Of a DNA stretch of 64,000 nucleotides, positions 35,960 through 45,203 are shown one piece after another. Below the pieces are notes generated by a model. It was not told the origin of the DNA. It made no database searches and saw only the letters and a list, made by a program, of their open reading frames with translations. The position numbers were made by a program, and so were the translations under genes. The number at the start of each line of letters is the position of its first letter. Within the stretch, counting starts at the first letter, position 1. The stretch is from Chryseobacterium sp. YIM B08800 (GTDB lineage: Bacteria; Bacteroidota; Bacteroidia; Flavobacteriales; Weeksellaceae), in assembly GCF_026163565.1 (NCBI RefSeq), contig NZ_JAPDKN010000007.1, forward strand, positions 62,001 through 126,000. The letters run 5' to 3'.

Positions 35960-36802
35960 TTAGTGCCGATAAGATGCTCCAATGAAATAGTGTTTTGCCG
36001 CAGTATTCTGTATTCCATAATTAATTCCGATATCTAATTTAAAGTCTTTGACAACTTCCATTTGAATTGCAGCATTAATAAAATTGGAAAGCTCATGGGC
36101 TTTAAAATTATAGGTGTAATAAGTTTCAGCTATCCAGTCTATTCCTTTTGATAATGGATGACTAATTGTCAATGTTTGCAGGAATTCAGTATGCATTTCC
36201 GGTTGATCCAGATCCTTTAATCGATCAACTTCCAGCTGTAGACCAAATTTCCATTTTCCAGGTAACTTATAGGACATAGGTACAATGAGTCCACCTTCCA
36301 GGCAGCTCTCTTCATCATATTTTGAAGTAGGCAATTTGACGTAGGGAAGGATTGCCAGAGCAAAGTCACCATGGTCGTTTCCTATTATATTCTGTTTAAT
36401 CCTGAATGTTATATCACCTATTCCGTCAGTTTTTACTACATAATTTGAAATTAGGTCTGTTTCCTTTTGCCGGCCGTAGGTTTGGAAACCAATCTGTATG
36501 GCTGTGCTTCCTGTAATTCCAATTTTTAAGTTGGCCTGATTGATTAGTAATGTGCTTGTTTTCAGCATGTCTGACTTTTCTTTTATCAGCCTTATTACAT
36601 CCGTTTCATATTGAATATGGCCTGCATCGATTGTGTAGGGAGATTCGGTAACATCCGGACGGTCAGTTTCCATTTCTCTCATATGCTCTTTTGGTACAGG
36701 ATGAAAAAGTGAATAGTTCAGATGCTTTTGCTGTGCAAGGCACACTGCTGGCAGACATACAGCACTAAACGTTAACTTTAAAAAAAAGTAAAAACTATTC
36801 AT
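35960..36802 (-). CDS. transporter-like outer membrane protein (phenol MetA-pathway family)
   Basis: 280 residues with a signal peptide ending AVCLAQQ. METDRPDVTESPYTIDAGHIQYETD is the N-terminal hallmark of the putative MetA-pathway/transporter family of outer-membrane beta-barrels. Alternating hydrophobic strands follow, ending with a terminal aromatic-rich strand. The substrate is unknown. It starts 24 bases after the stop of the YihY/BrkB gene, so the two are co-transcribed. Confidence 0.75.
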   Translation of the reverse strand: MNSFYFFLKLTFSAVCLPAVCLAQQKHLNYSLFHPVPKEHMREMETDRPDVTESPYTIDAGHIQYETDVIRLIKEKSDMLKTSTLLINQANLKIGITGSTAIQIGFQTYGRQKETDLISNYVVKTDGIGDITFRIKQNIIGNDHGDFALAILPYVKLPTSKYDEESCLEGGLIVPMSYKLPGKWKFGLQLEVDRLKDLDQPEMHTEFLQTLTISHPLSKGIDWIAETYYTYNFKAHELSNFINAAIQMEVVKDFKLDIGINYGIQNTAAKHYFIGASYRH

Positions 36803-36826
36803 GGTTTTTATTTTAAGTTTTCGAAA

Positions 36827-37789
36827 CTAAATCGTCGAATCTTTCACCGTTTTATCAGGAGTTTTTTCAGCAGTTACTATATTTTTCGAATCTTCTTTGG
36901 ATACTATTTGCGGGCTCCATTTTGCATGTTTTGAAGGTTTAAGTTGATGCCCCATTTTTTTAGCGTAGACCTTAGTGAATTCTGCACCAAAGAAAATAAT
37001 CTGACAGGTGTAATTAATCCACAACAAGAGTAAAATAACAGTCCCGGCAGTACCAAATGCAGAACTTGGATTGAACGTTTCAAAATAAAAAGTGAGGATA
37101 TACTTTCCAAGTGTAAACAGTGCAGCTGTTACTGCAGCTCCAACCCACACTGATTTCCATTGTAACTCAACATCCGGCAGAATTTTGAACATGGCTGCGA
37201 AAAGAAATAGTGTAACCAGAAAGCCTACAACAATATTAATAATATTCACCAAAACCAGGGTTTCCAACCCGAAACGGTGGATAACCCAATCGTTAGCAAG
37301 ACCGATGAAAGAACTTAGCAGCAAGGTAATGAGCATAAGAAATGCAATGACAATAATCATCCCCAGAGAATTCGCGCGGTCGAGAAGATATTTTTCCCAA
37401 GCCTTTTTAGGAGTTGCTACGATATCCCACAGCTTATTGAGGGATTTTTGAAATTGGAAGAAAAGTGAAGTTGCCCCAAAAACAAGCGTAACGATTCCAA
37501 TGATTTTCATAACGATGTTCTTTTTATCCACCATGCCGGCTACGACCATTTCTTCAAGACTCTTACCAACATCTTTCCCCATCATGCTCCCGATAAGTTT
37601 AGTGATTTCTCCCCGTACCGCTTCTTCACCAAAGAATATACCCGTAAGCCATATCACTATGATTAAGAGCCCAGGAATCGAAAAAATGGCGGTATAGGCT
37701 AAGCTGGCAGCCTCGGTTCCCAGATCCCGTGCACTCCAGTCCTTGTATGTCCCTTTAAGTATTTCCCAAAAATTATTAATTGCTTTCAT
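36827..37789 (-). CDS. YihY/BrkB-family membrane protein
   Basis: 320 residues with six membrane helices. AASLAYTAIFSIPGLLIIVI and the TLGKYILTFYFETFNPSSAFGTAGTVILLLLWINYTC-type region are typical of YihY/BrkB. A charged C-terminal tail follows. These proteins are often mislabelled ribonuclease BN. Their role is unknown and perhaps a transporter. First gene of a pair with the outer-membrane protein. Confidence 0.9.
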   Translation of the reverse strand: MKAINNFWEILKGTYKDWSARDLGTEAASLAYTAIFSIPGLLIIVIWLTGIFFGEEAVRGEITKLIGSMMGKDVGKSLEEMVVAGMVDKKNIVMKIIGIVTLVFGATSLFFQFQKSLNKLWDIVATPKKAWEKYLLDRANSLGMIIVIAFLMLITLLLSSFIGLANDWVIHRFGLETLVLVNIINIVVGFLVTLFLFAAMFKILPDVELQWKSVWVGAAVTAALFTLGKYILTFYFETFNPSSAFGTAGTVILLLLWINYTCQIIFFGAEFTKVYAKKMGHQLKPSKHAKWSPQIVSKEDSKNIVTAEKTPDKTVKDSTI

Positions 37790-37935
37790 GATGTATAGTA
37801 TTACCGGTAAAATCAGGTATATAATTTTTACTTACCAATGTGAAACTAACAGAATCAAAACGTTATTACATGGATTTCACTTCCGATTCTTTAATCTGTG
37901 AAAATTATGATAGAGTTTCTTAGATACGAAACAGG

Positions 37936-38403
37936 TTAATCATCTTTCTTTTTATAATGTTCAATGTTATTGAATTGATGGTAAGAAATGCGCAGCTGTC
38001 TCAACTGTTCCGCAATTATCTTTGAACTTTCGCTACAAAGATCACCGCTTTTCAATGCATTATCGTATGCTTCAATGGCATGTTTTTCACCAAAAACTAC
38101 ATTCTCCAAGGTTTCTTTATCACTATTACTTGTCGGTATGGAATTTTTAATATCGATCCAAGTCCGGTGTAGACTACCAGCCAGTGATGATGTTTCTTCA
38201 TCAGGATTTCCACCTCTTTCAGTAATGAGATTAATAATTTCATTCTTCATTATTTTTGACTGAGAGATCATTTTATCATATTCACCCTTTAGATCAGAAT
38301 AGCTCTCCCAAACTTTTCCTTCTACGCTTTCAAAACCTTTAATTCTGTCATTGGTAATATGAAGTAATTCATTAAGTGCTGAAATTGTTTTATTATTTTC
38401 CAT
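37936..38403 (-). CDS. PA2169-family (DUF2383) four-helix-bundle protein
   Basis: 155 residues, all helical, starting MENNKTISALNELLHITND. The DUF2383/PA2169 pattern is visible: NDRIKGFESVEG, SLAGSLHRTWIDIK and FGEKHAIEAYDNAL, with conserved Glu and His as in ferritin-like bundles. Function unknown, often stress-linked. The longer frame to 38430 has no support. Confidence 0.8.
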   Translation of the reverse strand: MENNKTISALNELLHITNDRIKGFESVEGKVWESYSDLKGEYDKMISQSKIMKNEIINLITERGGNPDEETSSLAGSLHRTWIDIKNSIPTSNSDKETLENVVFGEKHAIEAYDNALKSGDLCSESSKIIAEQLRQLRISYHQFNNIEHYKKKDD

Positions 38404-38663
38404 ACTGAATATTTTTGAATGATTAAACAATAAATATGCCTATGCAATTTGTTTTGTGGTATTTTAAGGCTTTATTTTTATAAAATTCGCAAGCGGACAA
38501 TGTGTGAATCCATTAGATCTGGGATTTAATTATTTGAACAGCAGTTCATTAATTATTATCATACATAAAAAGTGTTATTTTTAAAAACACAGTAGTAAAA
38601 TGTTAATAATCATTTGCTGTATACTGAAGTATTTATAAGTCTTATTCCGATATTTTACATGGC

Positions 38664-38693
38664 ATAAAAATTACCCGTGCTCGCAGGGGTAAT
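38664..38693 (-). terminator. terminator of the ndh operon
   Basis: On the - strand ATTACCC pairs with GGGTAAT and is followed by TTTTTATG, 5 bases past the stop of the 38699 gene. Confidence 0.8.
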
Positions 38694-38698
38694 GAGTC

Positions 38699-39106
38699 TT
38701 ACTTAATTTTATCATAGATAAATTTGGTAACTATTGCACCGAAAATATAGTATCCGACGGTCATGAATTTCTTTTTATTATTCTCTGCTACAGGATGATC
38801 ATTCAAACCCATTTTTTGAGGAAGAACAATGGCTCCTATTCCGGCTGCAATTCCGCTTGCGAAATTATGATTTGTTGCTGTGGTTCCATAGTAAATAGCG
38901 TTGCTCACAATGTCACCAGCTAAAGTTGCTGCATACAATTTATCAGGATCAGAAATTTCAAGTGCTGTAGAATCGGTTACTTTTTTTAACGCCTCTTCGC
39001 CCACCTCATTGATATGGGGTACGTTGTCAAAATTTTTTCTGACGATTTCGTGGAGTAGGTTAAGTGCGATGGCTCCGCCTAAACCTGCTAACATTTTCTT
39101 AAGCAT
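38699..39106 (-). CDS. hypothetical small membrane protein downstream of ndh
   Basis: 135 residues with hydrophobic Gly/Ala-rich segments (MLAGLGGAIALNLLHEIV, FASGIAAGIGAIVLPQ, VGYYIFGAIVTKFIYDK). No family named. It starts 17 bases after the NADH dehydrogenase gene and shares its terminator, so it is co-transcribed. Confidence 0.7.
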   Translation of the reverse strand: MLKKMLAGLGGAIALNLLHEIVRKNFDNVPHINEVGEEALKKVTDSTALEISDPDKLYAATLAGDIVSNAIYYGTTATNHNFASGIAAGIGAIVLPQKMGLNDHPVAENNKKKFMTVGYYIFGAIVTKFIYDKIK

Positions 39107-39123
39107 AATATGTATTTTAAAAG

Positions 39124-40398
39124 TTAATTTTTATTATTCTGACCATTTTTGCCCGGTTGCAAAATCATTCTTATAGAAGGATTATTGGTAATAAATAATC
39201 TGAACCATTCCATAGCCAGTCTTACTCTGTTTCTAAAACCCGTCAATGGAATGATATGTATAAAAAGCCAGGTAAGCCATGCGAAAAAACCTGTATAAGA
39301 AAATTTAGGCAAATCAACCACGGCTTTGTATTTTGAAATAATGGCCATGCTTCCTTTGTCTTTATACACAAAAGACTGTAAAGGTTTCTGATTATGGAGT
39401 TTTATAAAATTTTTAGCGGCTAATTTTGCTTGTTGAATAGCAACCTGAGCAAGCTGAGGATGTCCTTTCGGATAATTTTTATCCGTTAACTGCAAACAGA
39501 TATCTCCTAATGCCCAGACATTATTAAACCCTAAAACTCTGTTGTATTCATCAACTAATAATCTTCTTCCTTTACCTATACTCGTTTCGGGAATACCCAA
39601 TACTTCACGACCGATTACCCCGGAGGTCCAGATGAGAGTTTCTGTTTTTATTTTTCTTCCGTCGGATAGTATAACATTTCCCTCAATGTAATCTTTTACT
39701 GAAACGTTCAGAAGAATATTGACGCCGAGTCTTTTTAAATTATCATATGCGGTTTTTTTTGCAGCATCACTCATAGGAGCCAACAATGAGGGGAGCGCAT
39801 CGATCAGATAAAGATGGGAGAGGTTAAGTTCAATTTCAGGATATTCCTTTTCTGCGACAAAAGCACCCATCTCTGCAATCATCCCTGCCAGTTCAACTCC
39901 GGTAGGTCCACCCCCTGCAATCACGATATTCTGTAATCTTTCTGCTTTATTCTCATCTTGATTTCTTGAAGCTTTTTCAAGGTTCAGCAGTAAGTGGTTT
40001 TTAATATATAAGGCTTCATTAATAGTTTTCATAGGTAGTGCACACTCTTGTACATGATCTAGCCCAAAAAAATTAGTTTCGGTTCCCAGCGCAAAAATCG
40101 CATGATCATATGCTATTGAACCGGTATCGGTCTCAATGATCTGAAGTTCTGTATTAATGGATATAAAACTTCCCATATGATACTGAACATTTGTGTAATC
40201 TGAGAATAACTTTCTGAATGGATAGCTGATATGTGAAGGTTCAATAAATGCAGTAGCTACCTGATAAATTAACGGAGGAAAGAAATGGTAATTATTTCGG
40301 TCAACCAATGTAATGATGAAATCATTAGATTTAGCAATAGTTTTGATGAAATTAATACCTGCAAAACCTCCTCCTATGACGACAATATGTTTTTTCAT
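39124..40398 (-). CDS. ndh: type II NADH dehydrogenase (NDH-2)
   Basis: 424 residues with two dinucleotide folds: FAD site IVVIGGGFAGINFIKTI and NADH site IVIAGGGPTGVELAGMIAEM. ALGDICLQ is the C-terminal FAD contact. A hydrophobic helical C-terminus (TGFFAWLTWLFIHIIPLTGFRNR) anchors it to the membrane. It passes electrons from NADH to quinone without pumping protons. The start at MKKHIVVIGG is preferred over 40503, which adds an unrelated hydrophobic leader. Confidence 0.9.
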   Translation of the reverse strand: MKKHIVVIGGGFAGINFIKTIAKSNDFIITLVDRNNYHFFPPLIYQVATAFIEPSHISYPFRKLFSDYTNVQYHMGSFISINTELQIIETDTGSIAYDHAIFALGTETNFFGLDHVQECALPMKTINEALYIKNHLLLNLEKASRNQDENKAERLQNIVIAGGGPTGVELAGMIAEMGAFVAEKEYPEIELNLSHLYLIDALPSLLAPMSDAAKKTAYDNLKRLGVNILLNVSVKDYIEGNVILSDGRKIKTETLIWTSGVIGREVLGIPETSIGKGRRLLVDEYNRVLGFNNVWALGDICLQLTDKNYPKGHPQLAQVAIQQAKLAAKNFIKLHNQKPLQSFVYKDKGSMAIISKYKAVVDLPKFSYTGFFAWLTWLFIHIIPLTGFRNRVRLAMEWFRLFITNNPSIRMILQPGKNGQNNKN

Positions 40399-40677
40399 AA
40401 AAGGATATTTTTGTGATTGGTGTATTAAAATGTATCCAATAATAAGACCAATTATATTAAAAAGTGGATTTGTGGTACTTTTTATAAAAACGGAGATACA
40501 CAAACATTGATAATCATAATTTAGAATTTATAAACCGATTGATTCTAAATAGCCGCCTTTGCTAAAATCACTATTATTCTTGGATGTAAAAATTTGGATG
40601 ATTGTAATGTGTTTTAAAAATTGTACATCTGGCATAATACATGTTCTATTTGTTACTGAATCTAAAAAAAGAAAGAC

Positions 40678-41673
40678 ATGAGAAAAGAAGAACAATTTCA
40701 ACAGACTTTATTACGAAAAACAGTTGTAATAACAGGTTCTAGCAGTGGAGTAGGAAGGGCTGCTGCAGAGGCTTTTGCATTGGAAGGGTGCAATATAGTT
40801 ATCGTAGCCAGAGGACAGAAAGGTATAGATGAAGTGGTTGAGCTTTGCAAAGGAATGGGAGTAGAGGTACTGGGAATTTCCGCCGATACATCCGTTGCTG
40901 AAGATATAGAACGAGTAGCAGAAGAGACCTTGTCACGATTTGGCAGGATTGATATTTGGATAAATAATGCAGGGGTAATGGCGAGTGGAAAATTTGAAGA
41001 GATTCCAATGGAGATTCACGAACAGGTTATTAAAACTAATCTATTTGGCTATATGCATGGTGCTTACAATGCCATTAAAATTTTCAAAAAACAAAATGAA
41101 GGGATATTGATAAATAATGTTTCTATAGGCGGATATATGCCAGCACCTTACAGCTCTGTGTACTCAGCAACGAAGTACGGTATCAAAGGGATGATGGATG
41201 GTCTTCAAGGTGAGATTTCAAATTATGCAGACATTCATATCTGTAATTTGTACCCTCAACTTCAAAAATCTACCGGGAATCTTCATTCTGCAAAATATTC
41301 GGGGTTCAAGATGAGTATACCTCCCATTGCTTCAGATCCAAGGGATACTGCTGCAAAAATGGTTGAATTAGCCAGGAAACCGAAAAAAGATTTATTTCCT
41401 GATTTCAGATCTTATGCAATTACATCAATTTACAGGCTTTTTCCCAAATTAGTAATCAATACAGCATCAGCTGGTGTACGTTTAATGATGAAAGTAAAGA
41501 ATGGTCCTGAAGTATCGGGGAATATACTTGAGCCTTCTCAAGATCCACACAAAATATACGGTACACCCCCTTTGAATACTTCCAAAAGCGTTAAAGTAGC
41601 TATATTAGTGGGAATTGTGGCCGGCTTTGCCGTAATAGGATTAAAAAAAGGTTTTGTTAATAAAAAAAGTTAA
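40678..41673 (+). CDS. SDR-family oxidoreductase with C-terminal membrane segment
   Basis: 331 residues: ITGSSSGVGRAAAEAF, NNAG and YSATK mark the SDR core (to about residue 250). A basic tail with one hydrophobic helix near the end follows (VAILVGIVAGFAVIGL). Membrane-tailed SDRs of this type occur in many stress islands. The substrate is unknown. Confidence 0.85.
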   Translation: MRKEEQFQQTLLRKTVVITGSSSGVGRAAAEAFALEGCNIVIVARGQKGIDEVVELCKGMGVEVLGISADTSVAEDIERVAEETLSRFGRIDIWINNAGVMASGKFEEIPMEIHEQVIKTNLFGYMHGAYNAIKIFKKQNEGILINNVSIGGYMPAPYSSVYSATKYGIKGMMDGLQGEISNYADIHICNLYPQLQKSTGNLHSAKYSGFKMSIPPIASDPRDTAAKMVELARKPKKDLFPDFRSYAITSIYRLFPKLVINTASAGVRLMMKVKNGPEVSGNILEPSQDPHKIYGTPPLNTSKSVKVAILVGIVAGFAVIGLKKGFVNKKS

Positions 41674-41824
41674 AAGTATTGAATAATCATATCTTTAAAT
41701 TTTACAGAAATCAACTTAAGGAAATATAAGAAATCATGCTTTATTGTAAATAGCGAAAGATAAAAAAGCATTACCTCAATGTTCAATCTAATAATTTACA
41801 CATTTATTATAGTGGATGCTACAA

Positions 41825-41868
41825 ATGATTCAAGTCATAATTTTTAGTCAGGATTGTCAGTAATTTAC
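41825..41868 (+). promoter_or_regulatory. Crp/Fnr-type operator and -7 box before the 76-aa gene
   Basis: ATGATTCAAGTCAT (41825-41838) is centred 29.5 bases before TAATTTAC (41861-41868), a one-mismatch -7 box. It is the same geometry as at 18701 and 28777. The ATG at 41887 follows by about 19 bases. Confidence 0.55.
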
Positions 41869-41886
41869 TGTATAAAATAAATTTAT

Positions 41887-42117
41887 ATGAAATATAACGA
41901 GGCAATACAATATAAAAATGAGGCTGTAAAAAATGCGGATCAATCTGTTCTGGAAAACTATTATATTATTGTTGTTCCAGCTAATACTGAAGAAAGTACT
42001 AAATATATTGAAGAGTATTCGAAACAGCCCGGTAAATTCAAAGATGAGAGTTGTAAGAAGTATTGTTCAAATGGAGAATATGTAGTGGTTAGTTTTAAGA
42101 AAAAAATTGAATCATAA
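41887..42117 (+). CDS. small hypothetical protein (76 aa)
   Basis: A soluble, charged protein (MKYNEAIQYKNEAVKNAD at its start) with two close Cys in DESCKKYCSNGEY. No family recognised. The tight Crp/Fnr-type promoter directly upstream argues that it is a real, regulated gene. Confidence 0.6.
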   Translation: MKYNEAIQYKNEAVKNADQSVLENYYIIVVPANTEESTKYIEEYSKQPGKFKDESCKKYCSNGEYVVVSFKKKIES

Positions 42118-42142
42118 ATTACAATAGTTGATAATTATTTCT

Positions 42143-45100
42143 TCAAAACATCTTTTGCCTTGGCAATCCTATTTCATGTTCCTGTGGATAAGGCTTCCGC
42201 CAGGTCATACTGATATCTTCATGCAGATTACGCTGAGCTTCCAATGATTTTTCTTTATCCATAGAATATCTTGGATCCGGAATAAAAGGCATTTTCGCCA
42301 TTTTATGAATGGTAATGGTAGGGAAGTGAAAGTCGACCTCTACTGTTCCCAATAAGAGATAGCAGCCACCCCCCTGAAAAGGATATTCTTCAAGGCAGTT
42401 TGGAAAATGAGCGGTATCAAAATATTCTCCTTCCGCATCAATCCAGGTTCCGAAATACATCGTCCCTTTTTTGGTGGGAACATGCTTTCTTGAAATGAGA
42501 TAAGCGAGCATTTTAATTTGTTTTTTATGAAACCCTATAAGATCTTTGGCCATTACACTGCCTCTGTATCGGGTTTGTAGCAAATCAAAAGGACTGAAAG
42601 AAACGGGAAAACCTAATATTTCTATTTCATCAAAAGCATCCTCAAATGGGTTTCTTTCTATAGAAGGAAGCTGATAATCTTTCTGAGGCTCCTCAAGTAA
42701 AGTCAGATGCCTAAAGGAAGCCTTATGAGTTCCCAGAAGAAATCTTGATTCAATCAGCAGTTCATGTTTTTGTTTTCCGGTAAAGCGGAATGCGCCAATA
42801 AAGATTAAAATTTGCAATGTTTCAATACCAATAGGAATTCTCTTAATAAAATCTTCCAGGGAAGTATAATTTCCATTTTGAGCTCTTTCTTCAGGAATCA
42901 GCTGTGCTAATCTCGTTTGCAGTCTTTCAATATGCATCAATCCCAAATAAACATCCGAACCATAAACCGTCGTCTGGTACTGGCTTAAATTAACACAGGC
43001 ATTATGAATAGAAGCTCCTGACATTCTGGCTTCATGAATATATACCTCAGTTCTGTAAAACCCTCCGCCGTTATTAATGGCAGAGACCATAAATTCGATA
43101 GGATAATAGACCTTGAGAAATAAACTCTGATAACTTTCCACAGCATAAGAAGCAGAATGTGCTTTACAGAATGAGTATCCTGCAAAAGATTCGATCTGCC
43201 GGTATACTTCCATGGATAACTGTTCACGGTGTCCTAATCTTTTACAGGATTCAAAGAAGTTATCTTTTACTTTCTGTAAAGCTGATAAAGAACGGCCTTT
43301 ACCGCTCATTGCTCTTCTCAACACATCACCATCAGGAGCGGATAAGCCTCCGAAATGCAGGGCAATTTTAATAACATCTTCCTGATATACCATAATACCA
43401 TAGGTTTCTCCCAGTTCCTTTTCAAAAACCTCATGGAAATACTCAAATTTTGTAGGATGGTTATGCCTGAAAATATATTCCCGCATCATTCCGCTTTGAG
43501 CCACGCCGGGTCTAATAATGGAAGAGGCAGCGACCAGTACTTTATAGTTGTCGCATTTCAATCTTCGGAGTAATCCCCTCATGGCAGGAGATTCAATATA
43601 AAAACAGCCAATCGTTTTTCCGGAACTTAAGAATTCATTGCATTTGGCTTCGTCTTTTGACAGAGAAGTGTCCCGGATATCAATATCAATTCCTCTTTTT
43701 TCCTTAATCAGCTGTACAGTGTCATCTATAGTTCCTAATCCTCTTTGTGAGAGAATATCAAATTTTTCAAGGCCAATCTCTTCAGCAGTGTACATATCGA
43801 ACTGTACGATCGGAAAACCTTTAGGAGGCATTTCGAATGCTGAATAATTGGTGATAGGTTCTTCTGATATCAGAATCCCACAGGAATGCATGCTTCTCTG
43901 ATTAGGAAACTTTTCTAAAAGCTTTCCGTAGTAATGAACCTGTCTGGATATCGAATTAATATCATGTTCCTGGATGGGTTTTGTTGCCAGTGTATCCAAT
44001 TCCTCTTTCGGAAGACCAAATACTTTTCCTACTTCCCGGAAAATAGAACGGTATTTAAATTCAACATTGGTTCCACAGAAGGCAACATGGTTCTTACCAT
44101 ATTTATCAAAAATATATTCAAGGATAATATCCCTGGTCTGCCAACTCCAGTCTATGTCAAAATCCGGAGGCGTTTTACGGTTGAGGTTTAGAAACCGTTC
44201 AAAATATAGATCCAGCTCCAGAGGACATATGTCAGTAATTCCGATGCAGTAACTGACTATTGAATTGGCACCGCTGCCTCTTCCTACATGCATAAACCCC
44301 ATTCGGTTACTGTATTGGATAATATCCCAGGTGATGAGAAAATAAGCACAGAAATTAAGCTGGTCAATAACCCCCAATTCTTTATCCACTCTTGCTTTCG
44401 CCTGTAGATTATCCTCGGAATATCTTTTAGAAAGTCCCTGATATGCTAACTTTTTTAAAAGCTTAGAATCATTTTCTTTGCTGTCTGTGAAATGCTTTTT
44501 GTTTTTAGGTGTTGAAAAATCAAAATCAAAATGACAGCTATTGACAATATACTTTGTGTTTTCAATAATCTGTGGCTCATGGTAAAATTGAGCGAGAAGC
44601 TCTTTTTTATCAGTAAACATTTCGTTGTCTTTACAGTAATCAGCTTCTGTAAGCTTACTGATCAATGTATTGTGATCGATAGCCCTTACTATTTTATGAA
44701 GCTCATATTCTTCAGGGGTGGTAAAGGTAACCGGATGAAGAATAACCATTTTATGAATGAACTGTTTTAATTCCGGTTTAATCAAAAGATTTAACTCGTT
44801 CTGTCTGATGCCTATAAATTCATGATCTGCTAATTTTTCAGGAATATTCTCCAGTGGGTAAATAACAAAAGTATCTGTAAAATCAGGATTTGCTTTGGGA
44901 ATTTCAATGCCTTCACAGTTATATGCGGTTAAAAGCCTGTTGACTTCTGCAATGCTTTTTTGATTTTTGGCCAGGCAGATATAATACAGTTCATCCTGAA
45001 CCCGTATTTCCACTCCGACGATCGGTTTGATATTATGATCCTGACAAAGTTTGTAGAAATCATAGATCCCGGTAATGGTATTGATATCCGTAAGAGCCAG

Positions 45101-45196
45101 GGTTTTAATATTAAAATGTACAGCCTGCTTAACCAGTTCTTTAATAGAAATGGTTCCATACCGAAGGCTATGATAAGAATGACAATTCAGAAACAT
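42143..45196 (-). CDS. dnaE2: DNA polymerase III alpha subunit, second (mutagenic-type) copy
   Basis: 1017 residues, shorter than a replicative DnaE (about 1160). An N-terminal PHP domain (HSYHSLRYGTISIKELV), C-family palm with PDFDIDWSWQTRD (catalytic Asp pair), fingers, helix-hairpin-helix and OB regions follow in order. The gene lies 7 bases after a Pol IV gene in an operon divergent from an S24 repressor. This is the layout of damage-induced mutasomes (imuB-dnaE2 in other phyla). It probably extends past lesions with the Y-family polymerase. Confidence 0.85.
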   Translation of the reverse strand: MFLNCHSYHSLRYGTISIKELVKQAVHFNIKTLALTDINTITGIYDFYKLCQDHNIKPIVGVEIRVQDELYYICLAKNQKSIAEVNRLLTAYNCEGIEIPKANPDFTDTFVIYPLENIPEKLADHEFIGIRQNELNLLIKPELKQFIHKMVILHPVTFTTPEEYELHKIVRAIDHNTLISKLTEADYCKDNEMFTDKKELLAQFYHEPQIIENTKYIVNSCHFDFDFSTPKNKKHFTDSKENDSKLLKKLAYQGLSKRYSEDNLQAKARVDKELGVIDQLNFCAYFLITWDIIQYSNRMGFMHVGRGSGANSIVSYCIGITDICPLELDLYFERFLNLNRKTPPDFDIDWSWQTRDIILEYIFDKYGKNHVAFCGTNVEFKYRSIFREVGKVFGLPKEELDTLATKPIQEHDINSISRQVHYYGKLLEKFPNQRSMHSCGILISEEPITNYSAFEMPPKGFPIVQFDMYTAEEIGLEKFDILSQRGLGTIDDTVQLIKEKRGIDIDIRDTSLSKDEAKCNEFLSSGKTIGCFYIESPAMRGLLRRLKCDNYKVLVAASSIIRPGVAQSGMMREYIFRHNHPTKFEYFHEVFEKELGETYGIMVYQEDVIKIALHFGGLSAPDGDVLRRAMSGKGRSLSALQKVKDNFFESCKRLGHREQLSMEVYRQIESFAGYSFCKAHSASYAVESYQSLFLKVYYPIEFMVSAINNGGGFYRTEVYIHEARMSGASIHNACVNLSQYQTTVYGSDVYLGLMHIERLQTRLAQLIPEERAQNGNYTSLEDFIKRIPIGIETLQILIFIGAFRFTGKQKHELLIESRFLLGTHKASFRHLTLLEEPQKDYQLPSIERNPFEDAFDEIEILGFPVSFSPFDLLQTRYRGSVMAKDLIGFHKKQIKMLAYLISRKHVPTKKGTMYFGTWIDAEGEYFDTAHFPNCLEEYPFQGGGCYLLLGTVEVDFHFPTITIHKMAKMPFIPDPRYSMDKEKSLEAQRNLHEDISMTWRKPYPQEHEIGLPRQKMF

Positions 45197-45203
45197 GTTG
45201 TAC

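Noticed and set aside
39124..40503. Longer NADH dehydrogenase start at 40503 with a hydrophobic leader
   Set aside because: The added residues look like translated intergenic DNA. The FAD-binding fold begins directly at the ATG at 40398, as in other NDH-2 proteins.
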